Positions 26,567 to 36,032 of a stretch of 64,000 nucleotides of DNA are shown here, piece by piece. Where the stretch lies: contig NZ_AUBE01000002.1 in assembly GCF_000429085.1 (NCBI RefSeq), positions 102,824 to 166,823 of the forward strand, in the 5' to 3' direction. The stretch comes from Streptomyces flavidovirens DSM 40150. GTDB taxonomy: Bacteria > Actinomycetota > Actinomycetes > Streptomycetales > Streptomycetaceae. The notes under the pieces were generated by a model. It did not search any database. It was not told the origin of the DNA and saw nothing but the letters and a program-made list of their open reading frames with translations. Numbering within the stretch: the stretch's first letter is position 1; each line of letters starts with the position of its first letter. The position numbers and the translations under genes are program-made.

Positions 26567-27586
26567 CTAGGCGGTGTGGCCCTCTGCCGTGCGGATCGCG
26601 TCTCGGTATGTGCGGGCGGCGGCTCGCAGGGCTGCTTCCGGGTCGACGCCGGACTGTTCCGCGCGTACCGCCATGGCGAGCAGTTCGTAACCGATGCCTT
26701 CGCCCGCCGGGAGGGGGACGTCGAGGTTCGCGTGGCGGGCGCGGGAGGAGAGCTTCGCGGCGAGGGCAAGGCCGGGCTGGCCGAGGGGGACGCCGTCGGT
26801 TGCCGAGTCGCGCTGCTTCTCGATCGCCTTCGTACGGAGCCAGTGCTCCTTGACGTCCTCCGGGGTCTCGGCGGTGTCGTCGCCGAAGACGTGGGGGTGG
26901 CGGTGGATGAGCTTCTCGACGATCGTTGCGGCGACGTCGTCGATCGAGAAGGGCTCGGCTCCGTCCTCCGGGCGGCCTTCCTGGGCGATGCGTGAGTGGA
27001 AGACCACCTGGAGGAGTACGTCGCCGAGCTCCTCGCGGAGTTCCTCCCGGTCGCCGTCCTCGATGGCCTCGACGAGTTCGTACGCCTCCTCGATGCCGTA
27101 CTTCGCGAGGCCCTTGTGGGTCTGCTGCGAGGACCACGGGCATTCGCGGCGGATGCGGTCCATGACATGGACCAGGTCGAGGAGGCGGGCGCCCGGCAGG
27201 TCGTACGAGCCGGGCAGCAGCTCCAGGTCGGGCATCTGGACCCGGCCGGAGCCGGCCAGCCTGGCGAGGCCGTCGGTCAGGGCCTGGTCGCCCTCCCCCG
27301 ACGGGCCGGAAGGAATGACCACCACCGTGCGGTCACCCGCGCACGCGTCGACCAGCTCCTGGGCGGTCGGGGCCGCGTGCTCGACGGTGACTCCCGCCTC
27401 GCGCAGGTACGGCAGCAGCGGGTGCTCCGCGTCGGCGCACACCACGCGGTCGGCGGCGCGCAGCGTCTGCCAGGCGGGCCAGGACAGGAGCCCTGGCGCG
27501 ACGCGGTGGCTGGCGGTGAGAAGGACGATGCGGCCGGGGGCTGCCGGTGCGGATGCGGATGCGGATGCGGATGCTTCGCTGGTCAC
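26567..27586 (-). CDS. mazG: MazG nucleoside triphosphate pyrophosphohydrolase
   Basis: 339 residues. The C-terminal two thirds is the MazG domain: metal-binding EEAYELVEAIEDGDREELRE and ELGDVLLQVVFHSRIAQE (near 190-220), then FSIDDVAATIVEKLIHRHPHVF and EHWLRTKAIEKQ. It hydrolyses (d)NTPs to NMP and pyrophosphate, removing aberrant nucleotides. Residues 15-110 form a Rossmann-like N-terminal extension. The N-terminus SEASASASASA is coded partly by a four-copy GGATGC hexanucleotide repeat (27551-27574 on the plus strand). GTG start at 27586. Confidence 0.9.
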   Translation of the reverse strand: MTSEASASASASAPAAPGRIVLLTASHRVAPGLLSWPAWQTLRAADRVVCADAEHPLLPYLREAGVTVEHAAPTAQELVDACAGDRTVVVIPSGPSGEGDQALTDGLARLAGSGRVQMPDLELLPGSYDLPGARLLDLVHVMDRIRRECPWSSQQTHKGLAKYGIEEAYELVEAIEDGDREELREELGDVLLQVVFHSRIAQEGRPEDGAEPFSIDDVAATIVEKLIHRHPHVFGDDTAETPEDVKEHWLRTKAIEKQRDSATDGVPLGQPGLALAAKLSSRARHANLDVPLPAGEGIGYELLAMAVRAEQSGVDPEAALRAAARTYRDAIRTAEGHTA

Positions 27587-27705
27587 GTTGTCGAACGTAC
27601 CTCGGAGGCAGCGGGCGGCGGCGCGGCCCCCCGGTCCGGACGCCCTCTGGGGGCGGGCCGGAGCGGGGCCGGAAGGTCTGAGCCCCCGGCCCCGGCGCCC
27701 CGCCG

Positions 27706-28356
27706 CTACGCGCCCGCCTCCGGTGCCGCCGCTTCCTTCGTCACCTGGGTGATCCACGGGGTCTTGTAGTCGCCAAGCTGCATCTTCTCGTCGTCCCACG
27801 TGCCGTAGCGCGGGTTGACGTCGATGTCGAGCGCCTTCGACGCGTCGACAAACGCCTCGTTCACCTTCCGCTGGCCCTCCGGCGTGTTCGTCGCGCCGAT
27901 CTTCGCCGCCAGCTTGCCGACCAGCACGTCCCTGCGCAGGGCCGCGTCGATCTGGTCCGGGGCGACGCCGCGCTGCTGGAGGTACATCGCGGCGAGCTGC
28001 TCGGCGCCGCCGGCCTGCTCGACCGCTTCGCCCCGCGCCCGCTGGACCTCCTTGCGGCTCACGGTCGCACCGGCGTCGTCCGCCGCCCGCTGCACGATCT
28101 TGTCCACGATGAGGTCGTAGAGCTTCGCGCGGCCGAGCTGCCCGGTCGAGCCGATGAGCTGGGCGGACTGCGGCGATGCCTGCTGCGCCTGGCGTACGTC
28201 CCTGACCTGCGTCTGGAGTGCGGCGACCTCGATACGGCCGCCACCCACGACGGCCGCGGCTCCTGGATGCGCCTCGTTGCCGCACGCGGAGAGGAACGGC
28301 GCCGCGGCCAGAAGCGCGGCGGTAACGGAGAGCGCGGTGCGACGGCGGCGGTGCAA
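27706..28356 (-). CDS. SurA N-terminal-domain lipoprotein
   Basis: 216 residues. Basic N-terminus, hydrophobic core and lipobox (PFLSACG, Cys near residue 25), so probably lipidated and extracytoplasmic. The rest is helical with IEVAALQTQVRDVRQAQ, LYDLIVDKIVQRAADDAG and VSRKEVQRARGEA as in SurA/PrsA chaperone N-terminal domains. No PPIase domain is seen, so it is a chaperone-like protein. The rare TTG start at 28356 is chosen because GGGAGG lies six bases upstream; the in-frame start at 28392 has no ribosome site. Confidence 0.82.
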   Translation of the reverse strand: MHRRRRTALSVTAALLAAAPFLSACGNEAHPGAAAVVGGGRIEVAALQTQVRDVRQAQQASPQSAQLIGSTGQLGRAKLYDLIVDKIVQRAADDAGATVSRKEVQRARGEAVEQAGGAEQLAAMYLQQRGVAPDQIDAALRRDVLVGKLAAKIGATNTPEGQRKVNEAFVDASKALDIDVNPRYGTWDDEKMQLGDYKTPWITQVTKEAAAPEAGA

Positions 28357-28427
28357 AGGGTGCCTCCCGGCGGTGATCGTGCGGCATAACAACGAAAGTG
28401 CGACGAACGACCTTGCGGTGATCGATG

Positions 28428-28886
28428 TTAGGCAGTCGGAGTGGTCCGGGCCACTGATTCGCCCAACGATTCGTTCGTGTTCGTGGATGCGCTGCCCCGG
28501 AGGGACCGGGAGTCGGGAGCGGGACCGCCGAGCATGATCATGCGGGAGACGACGAAGGTGATCGGGATCGCGGCGGCCGCGGCGATCAGCGGGGCGTACG
28601 TGCTGTTCAGCCGCAGGACGTCCACGAGGAGATACACGCCCGCTGTGGTGATCACGAAATTCGCCGCGTTGGTGAGCGGGAAGAGCAGGAACTTCCGCCA
28701 GGTGGGGCGCGTGTTGTAGGTGAAGCGGCAGTTGAGGAAGAACGAGCCGGTCATGCTGAGGGCGAAGGCCAGGACGTGCGCGCCGACGTACGGCAGCCAG
28801 GGCAGGAGCAGCAGGTAGCAGGCGTAGTACGTCCCGGTGTTCACCACTCCCACCAGGGCGAACATGACCAGCTGGCGACGGATCAT
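28428..28886 (-). CDS. GtrA-family membrane protein
   Basis: 152 residues with four predicted membrane helices (LVMFALVGVVNTGTYYACYL; GAHVLAFALSMTGSFFLNC; NAANFVITTAGVYLLVDVL; LIAAAAAIPITFVVSRMIM). This is the GtrA layout, proposed to flip polyprenyl-phosphate-linked sugars or assist cell-surface glycosylation. ATG 28886 overlaps the stop of the GT2 gene (ATGA), the usual GtrB-GtrA coupling. The C-terminal 25 residues are polar. Confidence 0.9.
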   Translation of the reverse strand: MIRRQLVMFALVGVVNTGTYYACYLLLLPWLPYVGAHVLAFALSMTGSFFLNCRFTYNTRPTWRKFLLFPLTNAANFVITTAGVYLLVDVLRLNSTYAPLIAAAAAIPITFVVSRMIMLGGPAPDSRSLRGSASTNTNESLGESVARTTPTA

Positions 28887-29854
28887 CGGCGTACGAGCTC
28901 CCGGTCCCTCACGAGGGCGGGCGCGGCGGGCGCCGTCTCCACATTCGTCGCCTTCACCAGGAAGTGCGGGCGGCGTTTCACCTCGTAATAGATACGGCCG
29001 ACGTATTCGCCGACGACACCGATCATCAGCATCTGCACTCCGGCGAGCGCCGTGACGGCGACGAGCAGCGTCACAAAGCCGGGGGTTTCCACACCGTTCA
29101 CGAGGGCGACACCGACAATCCATGTCGAATAGGCCATGGCGACGGTGACCAGTAGCAGGCCGAGATAGAGCGCGGCCCGCAGTGGCTTGTCATTGAAGGA
29201 GATGAGGCCGTCGAGTCCGTAGTTGAGCAGCTTCGAGAAGGTCCATTTCGAGCGGCCTTCTTCGCGTACCGCGTTCTCGTACTCGAAGGTGACGGTGCTG
29301 AATCCGACCCAGGCGAAAAGGCCTTTGGAGAAGCGGTTGTACTCGGTGAGTTCGAGTACGGCGTCGACGCTGCGGCGCGACAGCATGCGGAAGTCGCCGA
29401 CGCCGTCGACGAGTTCGACGTCGACCAGGCGGTTGATGAGCCGGTAGTACGCACGGGCGGCAAGCGTACGCGTGACCCTGTCGCCCTTCCGGGTGCGCCG
29501 GGCGACGACCTGGTCGAAGCCCTGCTCGTGCAGCGCCACCATGCGGCGGACCAGCTCCGGCGGGTGCTGGAGGTCGGCGTCCATGATGACGACGGCTTCC
29601 CCCGAGGCATTGCGCAGACCGGCCAGCATCGCCGCTTCCTTGCCGAAGTTACGGCTGAAGGAGACATAGCGGGTGCGGGGATCGGATCGCGCGATCTCCT
29701 GGAGGATTGCGAGCGTACGGTCCTTGCTTCCGTCGTCGACATAAACCAGCTCGACGGGGTGGCCGAGGCTGCCGAGTTCTTCCGTCACGTGCTCGTGGAA
29801 ACGACGGATGATCTCCTCTTCGTTGAAGCACGGGACGACGATCGAGATGAGCAC
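28883..29854 (-). CDS. GT2 glycosyltransferase, polyprenyl-phosphate sugar synthase type
   Basis: 323 residues. GT-A fold N-terminus ISIVVPCFNEEEIIRRF, nucleotide and metal motif VIMDADLQHPPELVRRM (near residue 90), and two C-terminal membrane helices (AALYLGLLLVTVAMAYSTWI; LVAVTALAGVQMLMIGVVG). This is the GtrB/Ppm-like family that transfers a sugar from NDP-sugar to polyprenyl phosphate for surface glycan or protein O-glycosylation. It is coupled to GtrA and divergent from the YfhO gene, suggesting one glycosylation locus. Confidence 0.9.
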   Translation of the reverse strand: MLISIVVPCFNEEEIIRRFHEHVTEELGSLGHPVELVYVDDGSKDRTLAILQEIARSDPRTRYVSFSRNFGKEAAMLAGLRNASGEAVVIMDADLQHPPELVRRMVALHEQGFDQVVARRTRKGDRVTRTLAARAYYRLINRLVDVELVDGVGDFRMLSRRSVDAVLELTEYNRFSKGLFAWVGFSTVTFEYENAVREEGRSKWTFSKLLNYGLDGLISFNDKPLRAALYLGLLLVTVAMAYSTWIVGVALVNGVETPGFVTLLVAVTALAGVQMLMIGVVGEYVGRIYYEVKRRPHFLVKATNVETAPAAPALVRDRELVRR

Positions 29855-30053
29855 GGCTCTCTCCTCCAGGCAGTCAGCTCAGCGAAGAACAGCCGTCGGA
29901 TATGGCGGAGTCCGACTCTCCACATGACGTGTCGGCAACCAGCGAGTGAACTCGCCGCGCTTTGTGCGTTTTTGGGCAGCCGCAGTGTCATTGAGGTCTC
30001 TTTTTCCGTCACATGCTGGCTTATTCGGTATCGGGCCCAGTAGAAGGATCAAC

Positions 30054-32705
30054 ATGTCGATTACGGAAGCGGCCAGAGGCCGTGCGGCGGCGCTGTCCGC
30101 GTTGATCACGGTGGTCTCGGTGTGCGCCGGTGACGCGATCGCCCGCTCCTTCCCCTTCGGGCCGCGCACGCGCGCCGTCAACGACCTGGGCAACCAGTTC
30201 GTGCCGTACCACGCCCGTCTGTGGGACCTGCTGCACGGGCGCGCGGACGGCGGGGCGCTGGTCAACTGGCAGTCCGGATACGGCACGAGCTTCCTGCCCG
30301 ACCTCGGTACGTACGTCAGCAGTCCCTTCGCGCTGCTCGTCGGCCTCTTCCCGCGTGACGAGATCGACCTCGCCGTGTACGTGATCACCGTGCTGAAGAT
30401 GGCCGCCGCGGCGGCCGCCATGACCGTGCTGCTGCTCGCGCTGCGCGGGGGCGCGGGCGCGTGGTGGGCCGCGGGGGTGCTCGGGTCGTCGTACGCGCTG
30501 TGCGGGTGGGCGGTCACCGAGGCGGTGTACAACCCGATGTGGATGGACGGCCTGATCGCGTTCCCGCTGCTGTGTCTGGTGGGCGAGTGGGTGCGTACGG
30601 GCCGTCATCGCCTCCTGGGTCCGGTGCTCGTGGCTCTGGCGTGGGCCGCGAACTTCTACACGGCGTACATGGCGACGCTGGGGGCCGGGCTCGTCCTGCT
30701 GATGCGGGTGCTGACCGCCGACGGCTCGGCGCCAGTACGGGAGCGGCTGGGCGTACTGCTGCGTGCCGCCGGCACCACGCTGCTCGGAATCGGCCTGGCG
30801 GCGCCGGTGCTGGCGGTCGTCTTCGCCGGGTCGAAGCAGGCCTATCCGGGCTGGGCGCGGGAGTTCGCGCCGTCGGGCTGGACGGACGTGTTCGCGCGGG
30901 CGCTGCCCGCGACGTACAGCTTCTTCACGCCCGCCGGTTTCCTCGGCACCGGCGGGCTGGTGCTCGCCGGCACGCTGCTCTTCAACCGGGCGGTGCCCCG
31001 GCGCGAGAGGCGGGCGTGGACGCTGCTCGTGGTCGCGGTGGCCGTGTCGATGCAGTGGGGGCCGACGCACCTGGTGTGGCACGCCTTCGCCACGCCGAAC
31101 GGCAGCCCGTACCGGCAGACGTTCGTGCTGGCCGGGGTGCTGGTGATAGCGGCCTGGGTGTCGCTCTCGTACGGCTGGCCGGGGCGGCGCGCGCTGCTCG
31201 GCGGGACGGGCGTGGTGGCGCTCGTGGCGGTGGGCGCGGCGGCGAGCCCCCGGATCACGTCGTGGACGTACCCGCTGGTCGTGGCGGGGGTGGCGGCGAC
31301 GGTGGGGGCGGTGATGCTGGCACGGCGGGCACATCCGGCCGGTCCGGCGTCCGCGGACACGCCCGCGGCCCGTCCGGCGTCCGAGGACCGGGGGCCTGGG
31401 CCGGGCCCCCGTTCCGGGAAGGGGCGGGTGGGGGAACGCCCGGCAGGGCACAGCCCCGGCACCGCACCCCGCCGCAACCGCAAGACGCTCGCCGTAGCCG
31501 CCGCGCTGCTGCTGGTCGGTGCGCAGGTCGCGCAGGCCGCCCTCACCACCGCGTACGCCGACCGCCGGCGTCTCGCGAAGCTCGACGACTACGCGCCGTG
31601 GGGCGACCGGCAGCAGGCCCAGGCGGACGCGGTCGCGGAGGCGGACGGGTGGCCCGCCTACCGCACCGAGCCGGGCCGTGAACAGACCACCGCCAACGAC
31701 CCCTTGGCCGTGGGCGGCCAGGGGGCGGCGTACTACAGCAGCCACACCCCCGACGTCCTCACCCGCACACTCGCCGCCCTCGGCGCCGGCTGGACGTCCA
31801 ACGGCCGCGCCGTCCAGAGCCTCGACAACCCGGTGACCGACGCCCTCTTCTCCGTCGGCGCGCGCGTGCACATGCCGCGCGACCCGCATCAGCGCTGGTC
31901 AACGCCCGACGACCGCAAGATGACGGTCACGCGCGCCGCGACGCCGCAACTGGTCACCGTGCGCCCGCCCGGCCCCGAGCCGCGCTTCGCCGCCTCCCCG
32001 TTCCACAACCAGGAGAAGCTCCTCGGCGCCCGCGTCTACACCCTCCCGCGCACCGCCCTGCGCGACGGCACGCTGACCGCCGCCTGCCCCGCCCGCAGCG
32101 AGGTCTTCCTCTGGGCTCCCGGCTTCTTGGGTACGGCGCGACTCGGACGCGGCGGTACGGCGGCCGAGCTGCGCGGCGGCCTCCCCGCGCGGCGGGCCGC
32201 GATGCAGCCGCTCGGAGCGGCCGGGGAAGACGGCCGCGTCGTGATCACGCTGAAGGGCGCGGGAGCCGGCAAGCTTCCGCGCGAGAGCGTCGGATGCCTG
32301 GACCGGGACCGGCTGGCCGACGCGGTCGACGGCCTGCGCTCGGGCGGCGCGACCACGGTACGCGTCACCGACAGCGGCGTACGGGCCGCGCTGCCGCCCG
32401 GCGCGAGGGGAACGGCCGTCTTCGCCATGCCGCGCATCACCGGCTGGAGCTGCCGCACGGACGGCGCGAAGGCCCGCCCCGCCGCCTCCTACCTGGGCCT
32501 GGTCGCCGTCCCCCTGGACGGCCGCACATCTGCTGTGACCTGCGACTTCACTCCACCTGGGCTGCGCATCGGCGGGCTCGCCGGCGGACTGTCGCTGCTC
32601 GTGCTCATCGTGGTGGGCGTGCTGCCCCGTGCGCCGGCCCGGCGTCGCAGGAGCCACACGAAGACTTCACCCGACGACCATCGGCTCGTGGCCCGCACGG
32701 CATGA
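30054..32705 (+). CDS. YfhO-family multi-pass membrane protein
   Basis: 883 residues. About a dozen membrane helices in the first 500 residues, with the YfhO-like NDLGNQFVPYHARLWDLLHG loop near residue 40, then a long extracytoplasmic domain and a final helix (GLAGGLSLLVLIVVGVL). YfhO proteins are GT-C-type enzymes glycosylating lipoteichoic or other surface polymers from polyprenyl-phosphate sugars. The divergent GT2/GtrA pair could supply such donors. ATG 30054 has AAGGA ahead; the frame is open from 29946 but that start lacks a ribosome site. Pro/Gly-rich insert around residues 430-470. Confidence 0.88.
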   Translation: MSITEAARGRAAALSALITVVSVCAGDAIARSFPFGPRTRAVNDLGNQFVPYHARLWDLLHGRADGGALVNWQSGYGTSFLPDLGTYVSSPFALLVGLFPRDEIDLAVYVITVLKMAAAAAAMTVLLLALRGGAGAWWAAGVLGSSYALCGWAVTEAVYNPMWMDGLIAFPLLCLVGEWVRTGRHRLLGPVLVALAWAANFYTAYMATLGAGLVLLMRVLTADGSAPVRERLGVLLRAAGTTLLGIGLAAPVLAVVFAGSKQAYPGWAREFAPSGWTDVFARALPATYSFFTPAGFLGTGGLVLAGTLLFNRAVPRRERRAWTLLVVAVAVSMQWGPTHLVWHAFATPNGSPYRQTFVLAGVLVIAAWVSLSYGWPGRRALLGGTGVVALVAVGAAASPRITSWTYPLVVAGVAATVGAVMLARRAHPAGPASADTPAARPASEDRGPGPGPRSGKGRVGERPAGHSPGTAPRRNRKTLAVAAALLLVGAQVAQAALTTAYADRRRLAKLDDYAPWGDRQQAQADAVAEADGWPAYRTEPGREQTTANDPLAVGGQGAAYYSSHTPDVLTRTLAALGAGWTSNGRAVQSLDNPVTDALFSVGARVHMPRDPHQRWSTPDDRKMTVTRAATPQLVTVRPPGPEPRFAASPFHNQEKLLGARVYTLPRTALRDGTLTAACPARSEVFLWAPGFLGTARLGRGGTAAELRGGLPARRAAMQPLGAAGEDGRVVITLKGAGAGKLPRESVGCLDRDRLADAVDGLRSGGATTVRVTDSGVRAALPPGARGTAVFAMPRITGWSCRTDGAKARPAASYLGLVAVPLDGRTSAVTCDFTPPGLRIGGLAGGLSLLVLIVVGVLPRAPARRRRSHTKTSPDDHRLVARTA

Positions 32706-32768
32706 GCTGCGGCGTACGGTCGGCCGCCTGCCCCCCACCCACAGGACCGAGGCCAGAGGCGAATCCGC

Positions 32769-33680
32769 ATGCCATCTCTGCTGAGCAACCGGCTGACGAA
32801 GTGGGCCCTGCGCCCCGTCGCCGCGCTCGTCGACCAGCGCATCTCACGTCACACCGCGGGGCTCCGCCGCGAAGTCACCGAACTGCGGCGCAAACAGCAC
32901 GGCGTCAGCATGCTGCTCGACCGCACCGGTCGCGGCCAGCACCGCATGCCCACGCCCGACCAGATCGACACCCTGGTACGTGAGGTCGACGCCGCGACGG
33001 ACGCGGGCGAGCGGGCCCGCCGCAATGTGACCGTCGCCTACCGCAATGTGGTGGCACTGGAGGCGCTGGGCGTCGGCCGGATGGCGGGCGGTACGTCCAA
33101 TGTGTGCGGCAAGCTGGCGACGATACCGCTGCTCGCGCGGCCGGAGGGCAAGGACCGCCACGTACTGGAAGTGCTCGAAATCGGCACCCTGCACGGCCTG
33201 TTCGCGGCAGCCCTGATGCGGATGCTGCACCGGACGGGCATCGAGGCGACGCTGACGATCGTCGACCCGCTGGCGGGCTCGCAGCTCCAGCCGGGCACCA
33301 CCGATCACGAGGAGCCGACGGGGACGCCGGTGCGGGAGGACGTCGTACGGGCCAACCTGGCACTCGGCGGCGGCCGTCCGGGCACCGGCGCGCGGATCCG
33401 CCAGGGCTTCTCGGGGGACCCGCGGGTGCGGGCGGAGGTGTCCGACCGGAAGTACGGCGTGATCGTCGTCGACGGCGACCACTCCTTCGAGGGCGTCCTC
33501 GCCGATCTGGAGTGGGTGGAACAGATCGCCGCGCCGGACGCGGTCGTCGTCCTCGACGACTACGGCGACGCGCGCTGGCCCGGCGTCAAGGAAGCCCTGG
33601 ACAAGCACCTGGCGGGCGGCGACAGCCGGCTCACGATGGCAGGCCGGGTCGCCACCTCCGCCTTCCTGCGGGCCGGCTGA
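32769..33680 (+). CDS. Class I SAM-dependent methyltransferase
   Basis: 303 residues. The N-terminal helical or coiled-coil segment (HTAGLRREVTELRRKQ) precedes a methyltransferase-24-like core: EVLEIGTLHGLFAAALMRML (motif I, near 130), TIVDPLAG, then IVVDGDHSFEGVLADLEW and VVVLDDYGDARWPGVKEAL. These features resemble macrocin/sugar O-methyltransferase and surface-glycan methyltransferases. It lies 63 bases after the YfhO gene in the same direction, consistent with modification of a surface sugar. Substrate not identifiable. Confidence 0.8.
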   Translation: MPSLLSNRLTKWALRPVAALVDQRISRHTAGLRREVTELRRKQHGVSMLLDRTGRGQHRMPTPDQIDTLVREVDAATDAGERARRNVTVAYRNVVALEALGVGRMAGGTSNVCGKLATIPLLARPEGKDRHVLEVLEIGTLHGLFAAALMRMLHRTGIEATLTIVDPLAGSQLQPGTTDHEEPTGTPVREDVVRANLALGGGRPGTGARIRQGFSGDPRVRAEVSDRKYGVIVVDGDHSFEGVLADLEWVEQIAAPDAVVVLDDYGDARWPGVKEALDKHLAGGDSRLTMAGRVATSAFLRAG

Positions 33681-33717
33681 GGCGGCCGCGGCGTCCCGCC
33701 CCGGCTCGGGTGGGGTC

Positions 33718-35253
33718 TCAGACGTCCCGCATCCGCTGGTGCCGGTCGAGGGCGCGGCGCAGCTCGGCCGGCAGCGGGTGGTACGGGCCGTACGTGCGCT
33801 CGGCGTCGTACAGCAGGCTCTGCAACTGGGCGTGCGCGGCGGTGTGGTCGCCCATCGCGAGCAGCAGGTTCGCTGTGCGGTGGCGGATGTCGAAGGCGCG
33901 GGCGACGGCGTCGGGCGCGGTGGCGACGCCGGTGCCGTACTGGTTCTCGTAGTACGGGAGCAGGCCGCGGTACTCGGCGAGTGCCGCGGCCGGTTCGCCG
34001 AGCTGCTCCAGGCACTGCGCGGCGTCGTACCGGAACTGGAGCGCCTGTGGATCGGCCAGGCCCGACTCGGCGGCGCGGTCGTCGGCGAGGCGGCGGAGCT
34101 CGGGCAGGGCGCGGCGGTACTGCCCGTCGTCCAGCAGCGTCGCGGCGTACTGCTTGCGCAGGATGCGGACGACCGGGGAGCGCTCACCGTGCTGGGCGGC
34201 GGCCGCCGGGAGGATGCCGCCGAGGATGTCGACGGCCTGGGTGATGCGCCCCTCGCCGAGGAGTTGCTTGACCTCGTCGACGGCGCCCGCGACGTCCGGC
34301 TGCGCCTGCGCGGGTGTGGGCTGCGCGACGGGCGGGGTGGTGGCGCGGTCGGGCCAGGGGGCGTGCGGGCGCAGGAACGGGCGGGTCGGGTCGAGCGGGC
34401 CCGACGGTGCGCCGCCGTGCGCCGGCAGCAGCGGGGCCAGGGCCTCGTAGACCTCCTGGGCGGACGACGGGCGGTGCTGCGGGTCCTTGGCGAGCAGCCG
34501 CAGGACCAGGGCTTCGAGCGGCTCGGGGATGTCCTGGCGGAGCTGGCGGACGGGGAGCGGCGGCTCGTACAGGTGACGGTGGAGGACGCCGAGGACGGTC
34601 GATCCGGCGAACGGGACGTTGCCGCTGAGCAGTTCGTGCAGGAGGACACCGAGCGCGTAGAGGTCGGTGTACGGGCCGACCGCGCCGCCCATCGCCTGCT
34701 CGGGCGCCATGTACGCGGGGCTGCCGATGGGTGAGCCGGTGTGGGTGAGGCGGGTGGTGTCGGTGTCGAGTACGGAGGCGACGCCGAGGTCGAGGACGGT
34801 GACCGTGCCTTCGGGCTTGATCATGACGTTGCGCGGCTTGAGGTCGCGGTGGACGATCGGCACGGCGTGCACGGCGGACAGCACGGCGCAGAGCTGGGCG
34901 GCGACCGCGACGGCCCAGGGCCAGGGGTACGGGTCGTGCTCGGCCAGGTGGTCGGCGAGGTCGGCGCCCTTGACGTACTGCATGACGAGGTAGAGGTCGT
35001 CGTCCTCGCTGCCCGCGTCGTGGACGGTGACGAGGCCCGGGTGGTCGACCTGGGCGGTGACGCGGCACTCGCGGACGAAGCGGCGGCGCATCTCGTCGGC
35101 GGCGGTGGCGGCGGCCATCCGGTCGGGGCGCAGCAGCTTCACGGCGACGCGGCGGTCGAGGCGCTGGTCGTACGCCGTCCAGACCTGGCCCATGCCGCCC
35201 TGGCCGATGACGGTGGACAGCTCGTAACGGCCCGCGATGATCCGTCCGTTCAC
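33718..35253 (-). CDS. Eukaryotic-type Ser/Thr protein kinase with TPR-like C-terminus
   Basis: 511 residues, no membrane segment. Kinase domain at residues 8-275: glycine loop IGQGGMGQVWTAYD, Lys in VAVKLL, catalytic HRDLKPRNVM, DLG in place of DFG (VLDLGVAS), and the APE region YMAPEQAMGG. Residues 330-510 are helical repeats (LLGEGRITQAVDIL, YRRALPELRRLADDR, AALAEYRGLLPYYE) resembling TPRs, as in PknG-like or AfsK-like sensory kinases. GTG 35253 overlaps the stop of the upstream membrane-protein gene, so they form a two-gene operon. Confidence 0.9.
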   Translation of the reverse strand: MNGRIIAGRYELSTVIGQGGMGQVWTAYDQRLDRRVAVKLLRPDRMAAATAADEMRRRFVRECRVTAQVDHPGLVTVHDAGSEDDDLYLVMQYVKGADLADHLAEHDPYPWPWAVAVAAQLCAVLSAVHAVPIVHRDLKPRNVMIKPEGTVTVLDLGVASVLDTDTTRLTHTGSPIGSPAYMAPEQAMGGAVGPYTDLYALGVLLHELLSGNVPFAGSTVLGVLHRHLYEPPLPVRQLRQDIPEPLEALVLRLLAKDPQHRPSSAQEVYEALAPLLPAHGGAPSGPLDPTRPFLRPHAPWPDRATTPPVAQPTPAQAQPDVAGAVDEVKQLLGEGRITQAVDILGGILPAAAAQHGERSPVVRILRKQYAATLLDDGQYRRALPELRRLADDRAAESGLADPQALQFRYDAAQCLEQLGEPAAALAEYRGLLPYYENQYGTGVATAPDAVARAFDIRHRTANLLLAMGDHTAAHAQLQSLLYDAERTYGPYHPLPAELRRALDRHQRMRDV

Positions 35254-35909
35254 CGGTCCCGGTCACCCCGCTGGTCCGGCTGGTCCCGCTGGTCCTGCTG
35301 GTCCCTGCGCAGGAGGTCGCTGAGCTCGTCGAGCTCGGCGCGGACCTGGTCCATGCGGTGGGGGTGTTGGTGCGGCTGTGGTTGCTCCTGTTGCGGCTGT
35401 TGCTGCGGCTGTGGGAACGGGGCCGGGTTGACCGCCGGAGTGCTCGCGTACGGGTTCGGGTAGCCGTACTGCGGCTGCGGGGCCGGCTGGACGTACGGGG
35501 GCTGCGGTGCCTGCTGCGGCTGCGGGGCGTACGGGCCGTAGGGCGCGCGTGGGGCGGTGGCGGTGTGCGGGCCGCCGGTGGCCGAGAGCCGCGCGTAGTG
35601 CCGGATGTCGAAGGTCAGGAAGTAACCGGCGGTCACGGCTCCGAGGAGCAGGACGCACGCCAGGGCTATGTCGGTCCTCACGTCACCCTCGGGCAGCGAA
35701 CCGACGACCGCGAAGGCCGCGATCGCCACCGGGATGCTCGCCCAGGCTGCCGCCCAGTCGTACCAGCGCCCGCGCAGGATCGCGATGCGCAGCAGCGGAA
35801 CGCAGGACAGGACGCCGCAGCTGAAGACGGCACAGATGAGGAACAGCACGCGCATGGTGATGACGACGCCGTCACTGCGGACTGGCGGCGTGGTGCCGGA
35901 GCCGTGCAT
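35250..35909 (-). CDS. Membrane protein with Gln/Pro-rich cytoplasmic tail
   Basis: 219 residues. About four membrane segments (MRVLFLICAVFSCGVLSCVP; AAAWASIPVAIAAFAVVGSL; IALACVLLLGAVTAGYFLTF) are followed by a long Pro/Gln/Tyr-rich tail (QPQQAPQPPYVQPAPQPQYG...), then a short charged helix MDQVRAELDELSDLLRRDQQ and an RDQ/QPD repeat. I do not recognise a named family. Translational coupling to the kinase suggests that it is the kinase's membrane sensor, anchor or substrate. ATG 35909 has CAGGAG six bases upstream. Confidence 0.75.
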   Translation of the reverse strand: MHGSGTTPPVRSDGVVITMRVLFLICAVFSCGVLSCVPLLRIAILRGRWYDWAAAWASIPVAIAAFAVVGSLPEGDVRTDIALACVLLLGAVTAGYFLTFDIRHYARLSATGGPHTATAPRAPYGPYAPQPQQAPQPPYVQPAPQPQYGYPNPYASTPAVNPAPFPQPQQQPQQEQPQPHQHPHRMDQVRAELDELSDLLRRDQQDQRDQPDQRGDRDR

Positions 35910-36032
35910 GGCTGCTCCTGAAGACCTGGTGAGACGTACGTGGGGACAGACACTCGGTGCGGTGAGCGCTTTGAGCGTATACACCGACACCGACAACGGC
36001 CCACGGGTTGTACGGATCGAATATGGCGCGGC

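Noticed and set aside
27551..27574. Four GGATGC hexamers at the start of mazG, considered as a phase-variation tract
   Set aside because: Unit length is a multiple of three and lies in the coding frame, so copy-number change would only lengthen a Ser-Ala run without switching the frame.
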